A DNA stretch of 64,000 bases, taken from the NCBI RefSeq assembly GCF_002368075.1, contig NZ_AP018314.1, positions 157,343 to 221,342 on the forward strand. The letters run 5' to 3'. Both the position numbers and the translations under genes were made by a program. Every line of letters starts with the position of its first letter. The stretch's first letter is position 1. Below, in pieces: positions 54,216 through 62,583 of this stretch. The DNA is from Sphaerospermopsis kisseleviana NIES-73. Its GTDB lineage: Bacteria; Cyanobacteriota; Cyanobacteriia; Cyanobacteriales; Nostocaceae. The notes beneath the pieces were generated by a model. That model did not search any database, was not told the origin of the DNA, and saw only the letters and a program-made list of their open reading frames with translations.

Positions 54216-55943
54216 TCAAAACAAAAAGTATCTTTGCGCCATTGGTAAAACCGTTGCAGGTTCACAGGTTAATAATTCCCCATCTGCACGAACTTCATAA
54301 GTTTCTGGATCTACTTCAATTTGCGGTAAAGCATCATTTAATTTCATATCTAGCTTAGTAATTTGGCGAGTTCCCGAAACCGCAACAATTGATTTTTTCA
54401 AACCCAACATTTGGGGAATTTCTCTTTCTAAACCGACTTGAGAAATAAAAGTTAATGATGTTGCATGACGCGCACCGGCAAAACTGCCAAACATAGGACG
54501 AGTATGAACAGGTTGAGGAGTGGGAATACTAGCATTAGCATCACCCATTTGTGACCAAGCAATCATTCCTCCTTTAATAACTATTTCTGGTTTAACACCA
54601 AAAAACGCAGGTTGCCATAAACACAAATCAGCAATTTTTCCCTCTTCCACAGAACCAACATAGTCAGCAATACCATGTGTAATGGCTGGGTTTATTGTGT
54701 ATTTCGCAACATATCTTTTAGCGCGGAAATTGTCTGACCTCTCCCCCAACCCCTCTCCTACAAGGCGAGGGGAGAGTGTTCCCCGTTGAACTTTCATTTT
54801 ATGGGCAGTTTGCCAAGTTCTAATTATTACCTCTCCTACTCTTCCCATTGCTTGAGAGTCAGAAGCTATCATACTAAACGCGCCTAAATCGTGTAAAATA
54901 TCTTCAGCAGCGATAGTTTCTCTACGAATACGGGATTCAGCAAAGGCAACATCTTCAGGAATACTAGGATCTAAGTGATGACATACCATTAACATATCTA
55001 GGTGTTCATCTAAGGTATTAAACGTATAGGGACGGGTGGGGTTAGTGGAAGATGGTAAAACGTTGGTTTGTCCACAAACTTTAATAATATCCGGTGCGTG
55101 TCCTCCCCCAGCGCCTTCGGTGTGGTAGGTGTGAATAGCACGATGTTTAAAAGCAGCGATGGTATCTTCCACAAAACCGGCTTCGTTTAATGTATCAGTG
55201 TGAATTGCTACTTGTACATCATATTCATCGGCAATGGTTAAACAAGTATCAATAGTTGCAGGGTTTGTTCCCCAATCTTCATGGAGTTTTAAACCTATTA
55301 CCCCGGCTTCTACTTGTTCTCTCAGAGCTTGGGGCTGACTGGTGTTACCTTTGCCTAAAAATCCCAAGTTAACAGGGAAAGCGTCAGCAGCTTGCAGCAT
55401 TCGGTAAATATTCCATGGTCCTGGTGTGCAAGTTGTGGCATTTGTTCCCGTAGCTGGTCCTGTTCCTCCACCGATCATGGTTGTGATACCGGAGGCGATC
55501 GCTACTTCTATTTGTTGAGGACAGATAAAATGGATGTGGGTATCTATTCCCCCTGCGGTGAGTATCATTCCTTCACCGGCTAAAGCTTCTGTTCCCGGTC
55601 CAATAATAATATCTATATTATCTTGAATATAGGGATTTCCGGCTTTACCAATTTTATAAATTTTACCATCTTTAATGCCGATATCTGCTTTTACAATACC
55701 CCACCAATCGAGAATCAAAGCATTAGTAATTACTAAGTCTACAGCACCATCGGCGTTAGAAATAGGAGATTGTCCCATGCCATCTCTAATTACTTTACCA
55801 CCTCCAAATTTCACTTCATCACCGTAGGTTGTAAAGTCTCTTTCTACTTCTATAAATAGTTCGGTGTCTGCTAATCTAATTTTGTCGCCTACTGTTGGTC
55901 CGTAGGTGTCAGCGTAGGCGCGGCGGTTCATTTTGTAGGGCAT
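54216..55943 (-). CDS. ureC: Urease alpha subunit (catalytic)
   Basis: Urease splits urea into ammonia and CO2 at a nickel pair. The 575-residue protein keeps all metal and catalytic residues: [14 protein letters not shown], the carbamylated Lys in [64 protein letters not shown] and [14 protein letters not shown]. Residues about 389-402 ([14 protein letters not shown]) are a repeat-derived in-frame insert before [16 protein letters not shown]. It is last in the minus-strand ure cluster. Confidence 0.97.
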   Translation of the reverse strand: MPYKMNRRAYADTYGPTVGDKIRLADTELFIEVERDFTTYGDEVKFGGGKVIRDGMGQSPISNADGAVDLVITNALILDWWGIVKADIGIKDGKIYKIGKAGNPYIQDNIDIIIGPGTEALAGEGMILTAGGIDTHIHFICPQQIEVAIASGITTMIGGGTGPATGTNATTCTPGPWNIYRMLQAADAFPVNLGFLGKGNTSQPQALREQVEAGVIGLKLHEDWGTNPATIDTCLTIADEYDVQVAIHTDTLNEAGFVEDTIAAFKHRAIHTYHTEGAGGGHAPDIIKVCGQTNVLPSSTNPTRPYTFNTLDEHLDMLMVCHHLDPSIPEDVAFAESRIRRETIAAEDILHDLGAFSMIASDSQAMGRVGEVIIRTWQTAHKMKVQRGTLSPRLVGEGLGERSDNFRAKRYVAKYTINPAITHGIADYVGSVEEGKIADLCLWQPAFFGVKPEIVIKGGMIAWSQMGDANASIPTPQPVHTRPMFGSFAGARHATSLTFISQVGLEREIPQMLGLKKSIVAVSGTRQITKLDMKLNDALPQIEVDPETYEVRADGELLTCEPATVLPMAQRYFLF

Positions 55944-56055
55944 TTTTTTATCCTTTTTTGTATCACGCAGAGGAGGACACTTGTGTGGGCGGGTTTCCCG
56001 ACTTGAGCAAAGTGTCCGTCGCGCAGAGGCGCAGAGAGAGGTTTAAGAGAGAGGT

Positions 56056-56361
56056 TTAGAGTTTTCCGTTGATTTTGTTGTTGAATCCGTAGATTTGGCG
56101 TGTACCAACTAGGGGAATAAGGGTGATTTCTTTTTCGTCTCCTGGTTCAAATCTGACTGCTGTTCCTGCGGGGATGTCTAATCTCATTCCTCGTGCTTTT
56201 TCTCTGTCAAATTGTAGGGCGTTATTGACTTCATAAAAGTGAAAGTGTGAACCAATTTGTATGGGTCTGTCTCCGGTGTTTGCTACTATTAATTTAGTGG
56301 TGGGACGATTTACGTTGAGTTCGATTTCTCCTGGGGGGGTAATGATTTCTCCGGGGATCAT
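56056..56361 (-). CDS. ureB: Urease beta subunit
   Basis: The 101-residue beta subunit is part of the (alpha-beta-gamma)3 enzyme. It shows [59 protein letters not shown] and the C-terminal [11 protein letters not shown]. Its ATG is 18 bases after the stop of the TOPRIM gene, so it is probably transcribed through the inserted pair. A spacer of about 110 bases to ureC contains GCAGAGGCGCAGAGAG-type repeat sequence. Confidence 0.96.
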   Translation of the reverse strand: MIPGEIITPPGEIELNVNRPTTKLIVANTGDRPIQIGSHFHFYEVNNALQFDREKARGMRLDIPAGTAVRFEPGDEKEITLIPLVGTRQIYGFNNKINGKL

Positions 56362-56379
56362 AACTGGATGTCTCCTAAT

Positions 56380-57036
56380 TTACAAATTTTCTAAAAATTG
56401 TACAAAGGGTTTAAAAGCTTGTGGACATAGTTCTGCTATATCTTGATATCTAGCAATTCCTAAAATTCTTGGTGCATCTATAGATTCTTTATAACGTTTA
56501 CCATAGTTTTTGAATATCTCCTCTACTATTCTTTTAGGTGGAATGTCATGATTTTGGTCTTCAACTGGGATTGTCCATGTTTGTGTTATATTATTAATGC
56601 CAAGGATACTTGATAATTCACTTTCAGCAGCTAAAATTAATGCTTCTAAATCATGCTGAAAGCAGAACACTTTCAAGCGTTCTTCTAATCGGCGATCATT
56701 AATTCCTTTGCGGTGTAATGCTTGTTCAAAATTATTGAAAATTCCTTGTACTAATTCTGCACAGGTTTCATGAGGAAACCCTTTATTTTTAGGATATAAA
56801 TCAGGTATAATAACTACAGTTGAATCTTGCTGATTTTTCAGAATATTCACTGCTCTAATTGGAGTTTGAGTTAATAAATCTTTTTTAGCATCTCCACCTC
56901 TACTATTATCATTACCTTTAACAGCAAAAAATTCAATACTTATACCCTGGTTTAGTTTCTCTTCAATTAATGGTGCTAGTAATGCTTCCATTGCTGATTT
57001 ATCAGATGTCCCCTCAACATAAACTAAAATTCTCAT
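56380..57036 (-). CDS. TOPRIM-like DUF4276 protein paired with an ABC-ATPase
   Basis: The 218-residue protein begins with a TOPRIM-type VYVEGTSDKSAMEALL (catalytic Glu) and has VVIIPDLYPK (the DxD-like second motif). HDLEALILA and the C-terminal PPKRIVEEIFKNYGKRYK...CPQAFKPFVQFLE fit DUF4276 as I remember it. Such proteins pair with SMC/ABC-like ATPases, and the pairs resemble OLD- and PARIS-type antiphage systems. It overlaps the ATPase gene by 4 bases (ATGA), so the two are translated together. It lies inside the urease cluster. The nuclease function is inferred. Confidence 0.82.
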   Translation of the reverse strand: MRILVYVEGTSDKSAMEALLAPLIEEKLNQGISIEFFAVKGNDNSRGGDAKKDLLTQTPIRAVNILKNQQDSTVVIIPDLYPKNKGFPHETCAELVQGIFNNFEQALHRKGINDRRLEERLKVFCFQHDLEALILAAESELSSILGINNITQTWTIPVEDQNHDIPPKRIVEEIFKNYGKRYKESIDAPRILGIARYQDIAELCPQAFKPFVQFLENL

Positions 57037-58202
57037 GGAAGTCTCTCTAGTTCATCGCTACGGTGTAATTGTTCTATTTCATCTGAACCGAAATCATCAA
57101 GCATATCAATTAAAATTGGCGAATTTCCAGGCTTAATAAATTTTGCTTCTCCATTTTCTTTTCTAAGTACAGCAATTTGAGAAATATCAAACTGTGTGAG
57201 AAAATAAGATGAGTGAGTTGCTAATAAAATTTGTGTGCGTTCAGATGCTTTTTCAAATAAACCAGCTAGAACCGGAAGTGTACGGGGATGTACACCTTGA
57301 TCTGGTTCATCAATACAAATTAAAGATGGTGGATTTGGTTGTACACATAAACAAATCCAACAAATTAACCGCAAAATTCCATCTGATAAATCAGCTAAAC
57401 TTAATTCTTGATCAACTCCTGATTCTTGCCAAAATGCTATAACTTCTCCTGGTCCCCCTCGTGCTTTTACTGTTAAACCTTTAAAACCAGGAATGACAGA
57501 ACGTAAATGTTGTTGTAGTTCATCAAATGCTGTTATATGTTCAGTCATTAAAGAGAAAAGAACTGAACTTAAATTACCTGCATCTTCATGTAAAATCGGT
57601 TGTTGTTCAATGGGTACTGATTTCCGAATTTTATCATTTGCTATATTAAATGAACTATAAAATCTCCATTCTCGAATATAGTCACGTAAGTTATATAAAG
57701 TTTCTAATGATGGATTTGTCATTGCACTTAAAGCAAGTTGATTAGGTCGTTTTAAGGCAATTTCTTGCTGTGTAAATTTTTTAGTATCAGGATTTTGCAC
57801 CACTCCTTTATTACCTTGAATATCCATATATATGTATGGATTACTATATTTATCGCTAAAAGGTTGAGATGATTCTACTCGTTCATAGGAAACCTGAGTT
57901 CTACCAACTGGACCAATGAGTTCTCCTAAATATCTAATACCAATTGGAAGACCTGTATCAATTTCAATATCCCATTGAAACTTTTCTGGTCCCGGAATAT
58001 GAAAAATCTGTTGTCCAATAGAACCAGGAACTATTTCTGGAGGTATATCTTGAAAAAGACTATCTCGTAAAAATTTGAGAAATTCAAATAAACTTGACTT
58101 ACCTGCACCATTTGCACCAACAATAATTTCTAGTGGTTCTAATGGTGCTGCAAAATTCCTAAAAGGACGATAACCTTGAATATTAACTGATTTTAATCTC
58201 AT
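57033..58202 (-). CDS. SMC/ABC-like ATPase (AAA_21/AAA_15 type)
   Basis: The 389-residue protein has N-terminal MRLKSVNIQGYRPFRNF and Walker A IVGANGAGKSSLFEFL. A long middle with coiled/lid regions is followed by the ABC signature LSLADLSDGILRLICWI, Walker B LICIDEPDQGVHP and H-loop ILLATHSSYFL. This is the compact SMC-like ATPase architecture of OLD, Gabija-neighbour and PARIS AriA proteins. It starts 43 bases after ureA, and its stop overlaps the TOPRIM partner. Function, most likely phage defence, is inferred from the pairing. Confidence 0.88.
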   Translation of the reverse strand: MRLKSVNIQGYRPFRNFAAPLEPLEIIVGANGAGKSSLFEFLKFLRDSLFQDIPPEIVPGSIGQQIFHIPGPEKFQWDIEIDTGLPIGIRYLGELIGPVGRTQVSYERVESSQPFSDKYSNPYIYMDIQGNKGVVQNPDTKKFTQQEIALKRPNQLALSAMTNPSLETLYNLRDYIREWRFYSSFNIANDKIRKSVPIEQQPILHEDAGNLSSVLFSLMTEHITAFDELQQHLRSVIPGFKGLTVKARGGPGEVIAFWQESGVDQELSLADLSDGILRLICWICLCVQPNPPSLICIDEPDQGVHPRTLPVLAGLFEKASERTQILLATHSSYFLTQFDISQIAVLRKENGEAKFIKPGNSPILIDMLDDFGSDEIEQLHRSDELERLP

Positions 58203-58245
58203 ATTGTTTTTCCTTGATTTGTACTTTCTCCTATTTTAATCTTTT

Positions 58246-58548
58246 CTAACGAATAGGATTATGTACAGTTACTAATTTTGTTCCATCAGGAAAAGTTGCC
58301 TCTATCTGTACTTCATGAATCATTTCTGGTACACCTTCCATCACATCATCTCGTGTTAATAAAGTTGTTCCATAACTCATTAATTCTGCTACGGTTTGTC
58401 CATCTCTTGCACCTTCTAAAATCGCGGCGGAAATAAAAGCTACCGCTTCGGGATAATTTAATTTTAAACCTCTATTTTTTCTTCTTTCTGCTACCAAAGC
58501 AGCAGTAAATATTAATAATTTATCCTTTTCTTGCGGTGTTAGTTGCAT
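58246..58548 (-). CDS. ureA: Urease gamma subunit
   Basis: The 100-residue gamma subunit: [81 protein letters not shown] and [11 protein letters not shown]. Complete. It follows ureD and is separated from ureB by the 1.8-kb ATPase/TOPRIM pair; in most bacteria ureA and ureB are adjacent. Confidence 0.97.
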   Translation of the reverse strand: MQLTPQEKDKLLIFTAALVAERRKNRGLKLNYPEAVAFISAAILEGARDGQTVAELMSYGTTLLTRDDVMEGVPEMIHEVQIEATFPDGTKLVTVHNPIR

Positions 58549-58629
58549 TGTTTTTTCCTCTATATTTCTTCTTATCTTTTATCCTTTAGTTAATAGCTGA
58601 TAGCTGATAGCTGACGGCTGAATGCTTTT

Positions 58630-59493
58630 TCAAATCTGCCAAACTCTAGGAATACAATTACCACGATTTAACAACGATATTCGTAAATTTTGCCAAATAT
58701 TTGTAAACCAATTTCTTGCTTCCGATGTAGAATTACCACGATATCGACACAAAAATCCATGTTCTAAACGAGTTACTCCAGCATCAGAGTTATTGATAGA
58801 GTTGTGAATAATTAAAGAACGTGCTTGTTTAATAATTTCCTGTGATATGGGAACCCCAACGCACACAAAACTACCAATAACGGGTTTTCCTGCTAAACCG
58901 TGGGGACTGTGAAATATTTCTTCCCTACCGGGTAAATATTGTCTATCAATCCACAATGGTTGATTATTTTGCCATATTTCTGTGTGCGATCGCATCTCTC
59001 CCTGTACAAATTTTTCTCCTCTCGCACTTCTACCAAATCTCGTAATTTCCCACCCTAAAAAACTACTTCCTGTAGCTAATTTTACTCGCAAATCCTGGCG
59101 ATAAACTGCACCATTAAATAAAATTGTTTCTTGGGGTAAATATTCTAAACAAGCACCAGCATCAACTTGAATATTTACAGTTTGTTGTGCTTGTAATCCA
59201 TTACTACGATATATTTTAGCAGCAGTAGCAGTAGTTATTAATACTTGTGTATCTTCTTGCAAGTGAATTTTGGAAGATAGGCGATCGCCCCCCACCACAC
59301 CTCCAGCAGTATGTAAAATCACACTATGACATATTTTTTCACCCTCTGGATAAAAAGGACGTTGAATTTTTAAAGGTGCTTGGTTGTGGTTATAAATTAA
59401 TTGTGTAGAATCTTGGCGTTTAGCATAGACTAAATGAAGTTTACCATGCCAACTTTTATTTATTGGGGTATCTATTTGGGTGTTAGGAGTCAT
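58630..59493 (-). CDS. ureD: Urease accessory protein
   Basis: UreD is part of the nickel-delivery complex with UreF and UreG. The 287-residue protein shows ICHSVILHTAGGVVGGDRLS, TTATAAKIYRSNGLQAQQ, LEYLPQETILFNGAVYRQDL, LGWEITRFGRSARGE and the end RGNCIPRVWQI. Full length. It is first in the minus-strand cluster, with ParA divergent upstream. The remaining accessory genes ureE, ureF and ureG are not in the window. Confidence 0.95.
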   Translation of the reverse strand: MTPNTQIDTPINKSWHGKLHLVYAKRQDSTQLIYNHNQAPLKIQRPFYPEGEKICHSVILHTAGGVVGGDRLSSKIHLQEDTQVLITTATAAKIYRSNGLQAQQTVNIQVDAGACLEYLPQETILFNGAVYRQDLRVKLATGSSFLGWEITRFGRSARGEKFVQGEMRSHTEIWQNNQPLWIDRQYLPGREEIFHSPHGLAGKPVIGSFVCVGVPISQEIIKQARSLIIHNSINNSDAGVTRLEHGFLCRYRGNSTSEARNWFTNIWQNLRISLLNRGNCIPRVWQI

Positions 59494-59585
59494 TTATAAA
59501 TAGAGCAATTTTTACTTGTTAATTTTCTACAATTTTAGGCAACAATATAATTATATACCCCTAATGTATCCATCTACCAAAAACT

Positions 59586-60458
59586 ATGACAGCGAAAGTA
59601 ATCAGTGTTTGCAACCTCAAAGGTGGAGTTGGCAAAACTACCATCGTCATGGCCTTAGCAGAATATTTAGCCGGCGATACCATGTATGGTAAACGGGTAC
59701 TCGCTATTGACTTAGATCCCCAGAGTAACCTCACTAGCGCCTTGATGTCAGAAGAAGATTGGGAATGGCAATACAATCAAAAAGGATTGACTTTACCTTT
59801 TCTTTTGAAAAACGCAGATTACTTTTTAGAAAAGGGTAATAGTGAGAAGTTCATAGTTAAAGAAAACGTTTCCAATCTCAGAAATAAAAACTCTTTTAAT
59901 TGTTTACATTTAATTCCTAGCAGTCCGCGATTATTTGAAGTTCAGGAATATTTACCAGCCAATGCAGTAGCAATTTTACATAACATTATCAATCCTTTAT
60001 TAGAAAAATACGATTACATTTTAATAGATTGTCCGCCTAGTATTAATAATGTAATTAAAAGTGCATTTTTTGCTAGTGATTTTTGTTTAATTCCTTGTGT
60101 ACCTAGCAGAATGTCAATTCACGGTTTAGAACTTTTGTTAGAACAAATAACTCAATTTAAAAAAGATTACGACCATAAAATTAGTCCCATTGGTACTTTA
60201 ATTTCCCGTTATAACAGCACTGTTTCCCAAACCCACAACTTGAATTTTATTATTGTGAATCCCTTCTTTCCCCCAACTTTTGCCACAAGAATACCAGAAA
60301 GATCAAAAATAGCTGAAGGTTTGGATTTTAATCATCAATTAACCTATAAACAAAAATATGGTGATGCCCATGAAGTCATGATAGAATTAGCTAAAGAATT
60401 TATGAACAGAGTTGATAATAGTGTGATGTATACACCACTCATGGCTAGTTTATTGTAG
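59586..60458 (+). CDS. ParA-family ATPase
   Basis: The 290-residue deviant-Walker ATPase: CNLKGGVGKTTIVMALAEYL, LAIDLDPQSNLTSALM, YDYILIDCPPSINNVIKSAFFASDFCLIPCVPSRMSIHGL (partial) and a C-terminal RIPERSKIAEGL. ParA proteins position DNA or protein cargo on the nucleoid. There is no ParB gene or parS array nearby, so this is an orphan used for chromosome, carboxysome-like or other cargo positioning, or left from a plasmid. Start ATG 59586. Confidence 0.88.
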   Translation: MTAKVISVCNLKGGVGKTTIVMALAEYLAGDTMYGKRVLAIDLDPQSNLTSALMSEEDWEWQYNQKGLTLPFLLKNADYFLEKGNSEKFIVKENVSNLRNKNSFNCLHLIPSSPRLFEVQEYLPANAVAILHNIINPLLEKYDYILIDCPPSINNVIKSAFFASDFCLIPCVPSRMSIHGLELLLEQITQFKKDYDHKISPIGTLISRYNSTVSQTHNLNFIIVNPFFPPTFATRIPERSKIAEGLDFNHQLTYKQKYGDAHEVMIELAKEFMNRVDNSVMYTPLMASLL

Positions 60459-60501
60459 GTAATAAAATAGGGTGCTTCATCATAATTCAGGTGAGGCGAT
60501 A

Positions 60502-60573
60502 AGATCCCCGACTTCTGAGATAAATTTATCATTTATGGACACAATAAATAACAGAAGTCGGGAATCTGGATCT
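60502..60573. repeat. AGATCCCCGACTTCTG hairpin repeat
   Basis: AGATCCCCGACTTCTG (60502-60517) and CAGAAGTCGGGAATCTGGATCT (60552-60573) are inverted around about 34 bases. The same arm sequence forms the hairpin at 31796-31834. It lies after the parA-like gene, where it may stop transcription. Confidence 0.7.
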
Positions 60574-60722
60574 AATTAACTTAGATACTACCTACACTAC
60601 TAAATCATACAAAACATAATTAATTATTAAGTTTTTTTTAAATATATTTACGGATTTGCAAACTTTATCCGTTGCATATTAAACTTATGTTACAGCAGTT
60701 TTCATGTCTTTAGACCACAGTC

Positions 60723-60792
60723 AGGGCGAAGCATTCGGATGATAGTCTTAGGTAAAAACCGATAATTAATGGTCCGAATGCTTCACCCCTAC
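60723..60792. repeat. GGGCGAAGCATTCGG hairpin repeat
   Basis: The arms AGGGCGAAGCATTCGGATGA and GTCCGAATGCTTCACCCCTAC enclose a unique interior of about 35 bases. Another member of the hairpin family spread through the window. The remaining sequence of 60459-60884 has no gene. Confidence 0.7.
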
Positions 60793-60884
60793 ATTGTTGA
60801 CGCGAAACCTAAATCAAAATGTGGTTTATTTACCTGAAAATATCTGTAATGTGTAATCATTAAAACAAATCCGATAACTGCATT

Positions 60885-61754
60885 ATGCTAAACATCATCA
60901 ATACTAGCAACTTATCTTCGATCACCGATACAGTTTCCCACAGTTGGGAAAATACAAAAAACTTCGTCACAGACACAACAGAAAAAACAGTTAATACACT
61001 GACACAAGTTACCGATAAATCATTGAATAGTTTTTCAGAAACAGCAGAAAAAACCAGTCAATCTTTAACTGAAACCTTCCAAGGTGCAACAAATACAGTT
61101 AGTAATTCTACAGGAAAAGTAATTAATAAAATAACTGAAACAGCAACTCAAGCTAAAGATGCGTTAACTACCACTACATCCAGTGTAATTGATAATGTTA
61201 ATCAGGTAAAAAACCACGCTGTTGATAGTTTTACTGAAAGTGCTAAACAAGCAGGAAATTTAACTAATTCAGTTTCTAGTGCTATAGAAAATGCTATTAA
61301 TAATTTTTTTAATCATCAATGGGATACTATGACAACTTGGATTGATAATCATCCTACAATTTCGTGGATAATGAAATTATTAACTTTAGCAGTTAATCAT
61401 CCTGTTATTACTGCTTTCATGATATTTTTAGGTATTTATATAATCTGGAAAATATTTCAACTATTTAGCAAGATATTGGATCAAGGTTTGTTATTTACCT
61501 TGAAAACTCCTCTCAAGTTGATTTATGCAATGTTTTCTTTTGGGTTTAAGAATATCTCTAAATTATTATTTTCTGGGTTCAAATTTAAGAAATCGGAAGA
61601 TAATAGTTTGATATTGAATAATGCAATTGCTGATAATATCAGTTTAGATACAAAGCAGGAAATAACAAAGTTGTTGATGAGATTAGAAGCTGTGAGAAAA
61701 GAAGAAAATGAGATTTTAGAAAATCTGACTGCACTCTTAGCAGACAATAAGTAA
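60885..61754 (+). CDS. Membrane protein with amphipathic Thr/Ser-rich helical repeats
   Basis: I do not recognise a family. Residues 1-150 are 11-residue-like amphipathic repeats (TEKTVNTLTQVTDKSLNSF, AEKTSQSLTETFQGATNTV) similar in style to LEA or apolipoprotein helices. A conserved-looking segment follows (WDTMTTWIDNHPTISWIMKL), then membrane helices at about 165-215, and a C-terminal coiled coil (ITKLLMRLEAVRKEENEILENL). It suggests a membrane-curvature or stress protein, but this is inference. It is expressed alone, between repeats. Confidence 0.6.
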   Translation: MLNIINTSNLSSITDTVSHSWENTKNFVTDTTEKTVNTLTQVTDKSLNSFSETAEKTSQSLTETFQGATNTVSNSTGKVINKITETATQAKDALTTTTSSVIDNVNQVKNHAVDSFTESAKQAGNLTNSVSSAIENAINNFFNHQWDTMTTWIDNHPTISWIMKLLTLAVNHPVITAFMIFLGIYIIWKIFQLFSKILDQGLLFTLKTPLKLIYAMFSFGFKNISKLLFSGFKFKKSEDNSLILNNAIADNISLDTKQEITKLLMRLEAVRKEENEILENLTALLADNK

Positions 61755-61769
61755 GATTTTCTTTCTTAA

Positions 61770-62174
61770 CTAAGAAATTAACCAGTTTTCTAACTGTAAA
61801 TCATTAACCCTAGTTAAATCAGAATCATGAGAAACTAAAATTAAATTATGAACAATAGCAGTAGCAGCTATCAAAATATCTGCATCCTGAATAATTTTAC
61901 CCTTATTTGTTAAATCAGCATGAATTTCTGAGGCTTTCTGAAATATCCTCAAATCATCTAAAAATAAAACAGGATAATCTTGACAAAATTGTGCAAACAA
62001 GGCTAATTTTTTAGTGGCATTGCTTCTTAAAAGTCCTCTTTGTACTTCATAGTAAGTTATACCACTAATAGCAATCAATTCACCTCGACGACGCATTTCT
62101 GTAATTTTTAATGCGACGTGTAAATTTTGCTTGAGTGATGCAGAAACAATATTAGTATCTAATAAATAACCCAT
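61770..62174 (-). CDS. PIN-domain (VapC-type) ribonuclease toxin
   Basis: The 134-residue PIN domain keeps its acidic metal ligands: LLDTNIVSAS, TYYEVQRGLL, IIQDADILIAATA and LVSHDSDLTRV. VapC toxins cleave specific RNAs. It starts at ATG 62174, directly after the stop of the upstream gene (TAAATG junction), so the two form a toxin-antitoxin-like pair. Complete, unlike the YoeB toxin at 48.9 kb. Confidence 0.9.
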   Translation of the reverse strand: MGYLLDTNIVSASLKQNLHVALKITEMRRRGELIAISGITYYEVQRGLLRSNATKKLALFAQFCQDYPVLFLDDLRIFQKASEIHADLTNKGKIIQDADILIAATAIVHNLILVSHDSDLTRVNDLQLENWLIS

Positions 62175-62468
62175 TTAACTACCACGCTTTACAGATTCAT
62201 CAAAAATTTGCATTTGTTCTGGAGTAAAATCATTTAGCATTCCTGAGACTAAATGTAAAGATAAAATACTTTTAATTCGTTTAGTTAATGATTCTTCGGA
62301 AATGCTATTTACATCAGGGACAAATGCGGGATCGAAGTTATGATTGATGTTGTCAATCATTTCCTGTCTATTAAGATTTTCTAGATAAAGAGGATTATTG
62401 TCAATCAAGTTGTTAACAATTGCGGTTAATTTTTGATAATTGGATTGTTGGTTAATACTTTGAGTCAT
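62175..62468 (-). CDS. Putative antitoxin of the PIN-domain pair
   Basis: The 97-residue acidic helical protein (MTQSINQQSNYQKLTAIVNN... LNDFTPEQMQIFDESVKRGS) sits immediately upstream of the VapC-like gene with no gap, the usual antitoxin position. I do not recognise a DNA-binding motif such as AbrB or ribbon-helix-helix, so the assignment rests on position and size. The Asn-rich first half and charged C-terminus (the part that usually wraps the toxin) are compatible. Confidence 0.6.
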   Translation of the reverse strand: MTQSINQQSNYQKLTAIVNNLIDNNPLYLENLNRQEMIDNINHNFDPAFVPDVNSISEESLTKRIKSILSLHLVSGMLNDFTPEQMQIFDESVKRGS

Positions 62469-62583
62469 GGGTTATGCTCCTGAAAATTTAGGTTAGATCA
62501 TTATTATAGCATTTATGATATTTGTTACAGTCCAAATAGATTAATTTTTAGCTGTTAATTAATTAAACTCAATCAAAATATTT

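Noticed and set aside
53990-54265. 91-codon frame with three NASPLQENRLGEKLI-type repeats
   Set aside because: It is the translation of the 57-bp tandem hairpin repeat and overlaps ureC.
59494-59585. NtcA site (GTA-N8-TAC) upstream of ureD
   Set aside because: The only similar sequence, GTAGATGGATAC, has a 6-base spacer, so it does not fit the NtcA consensus.
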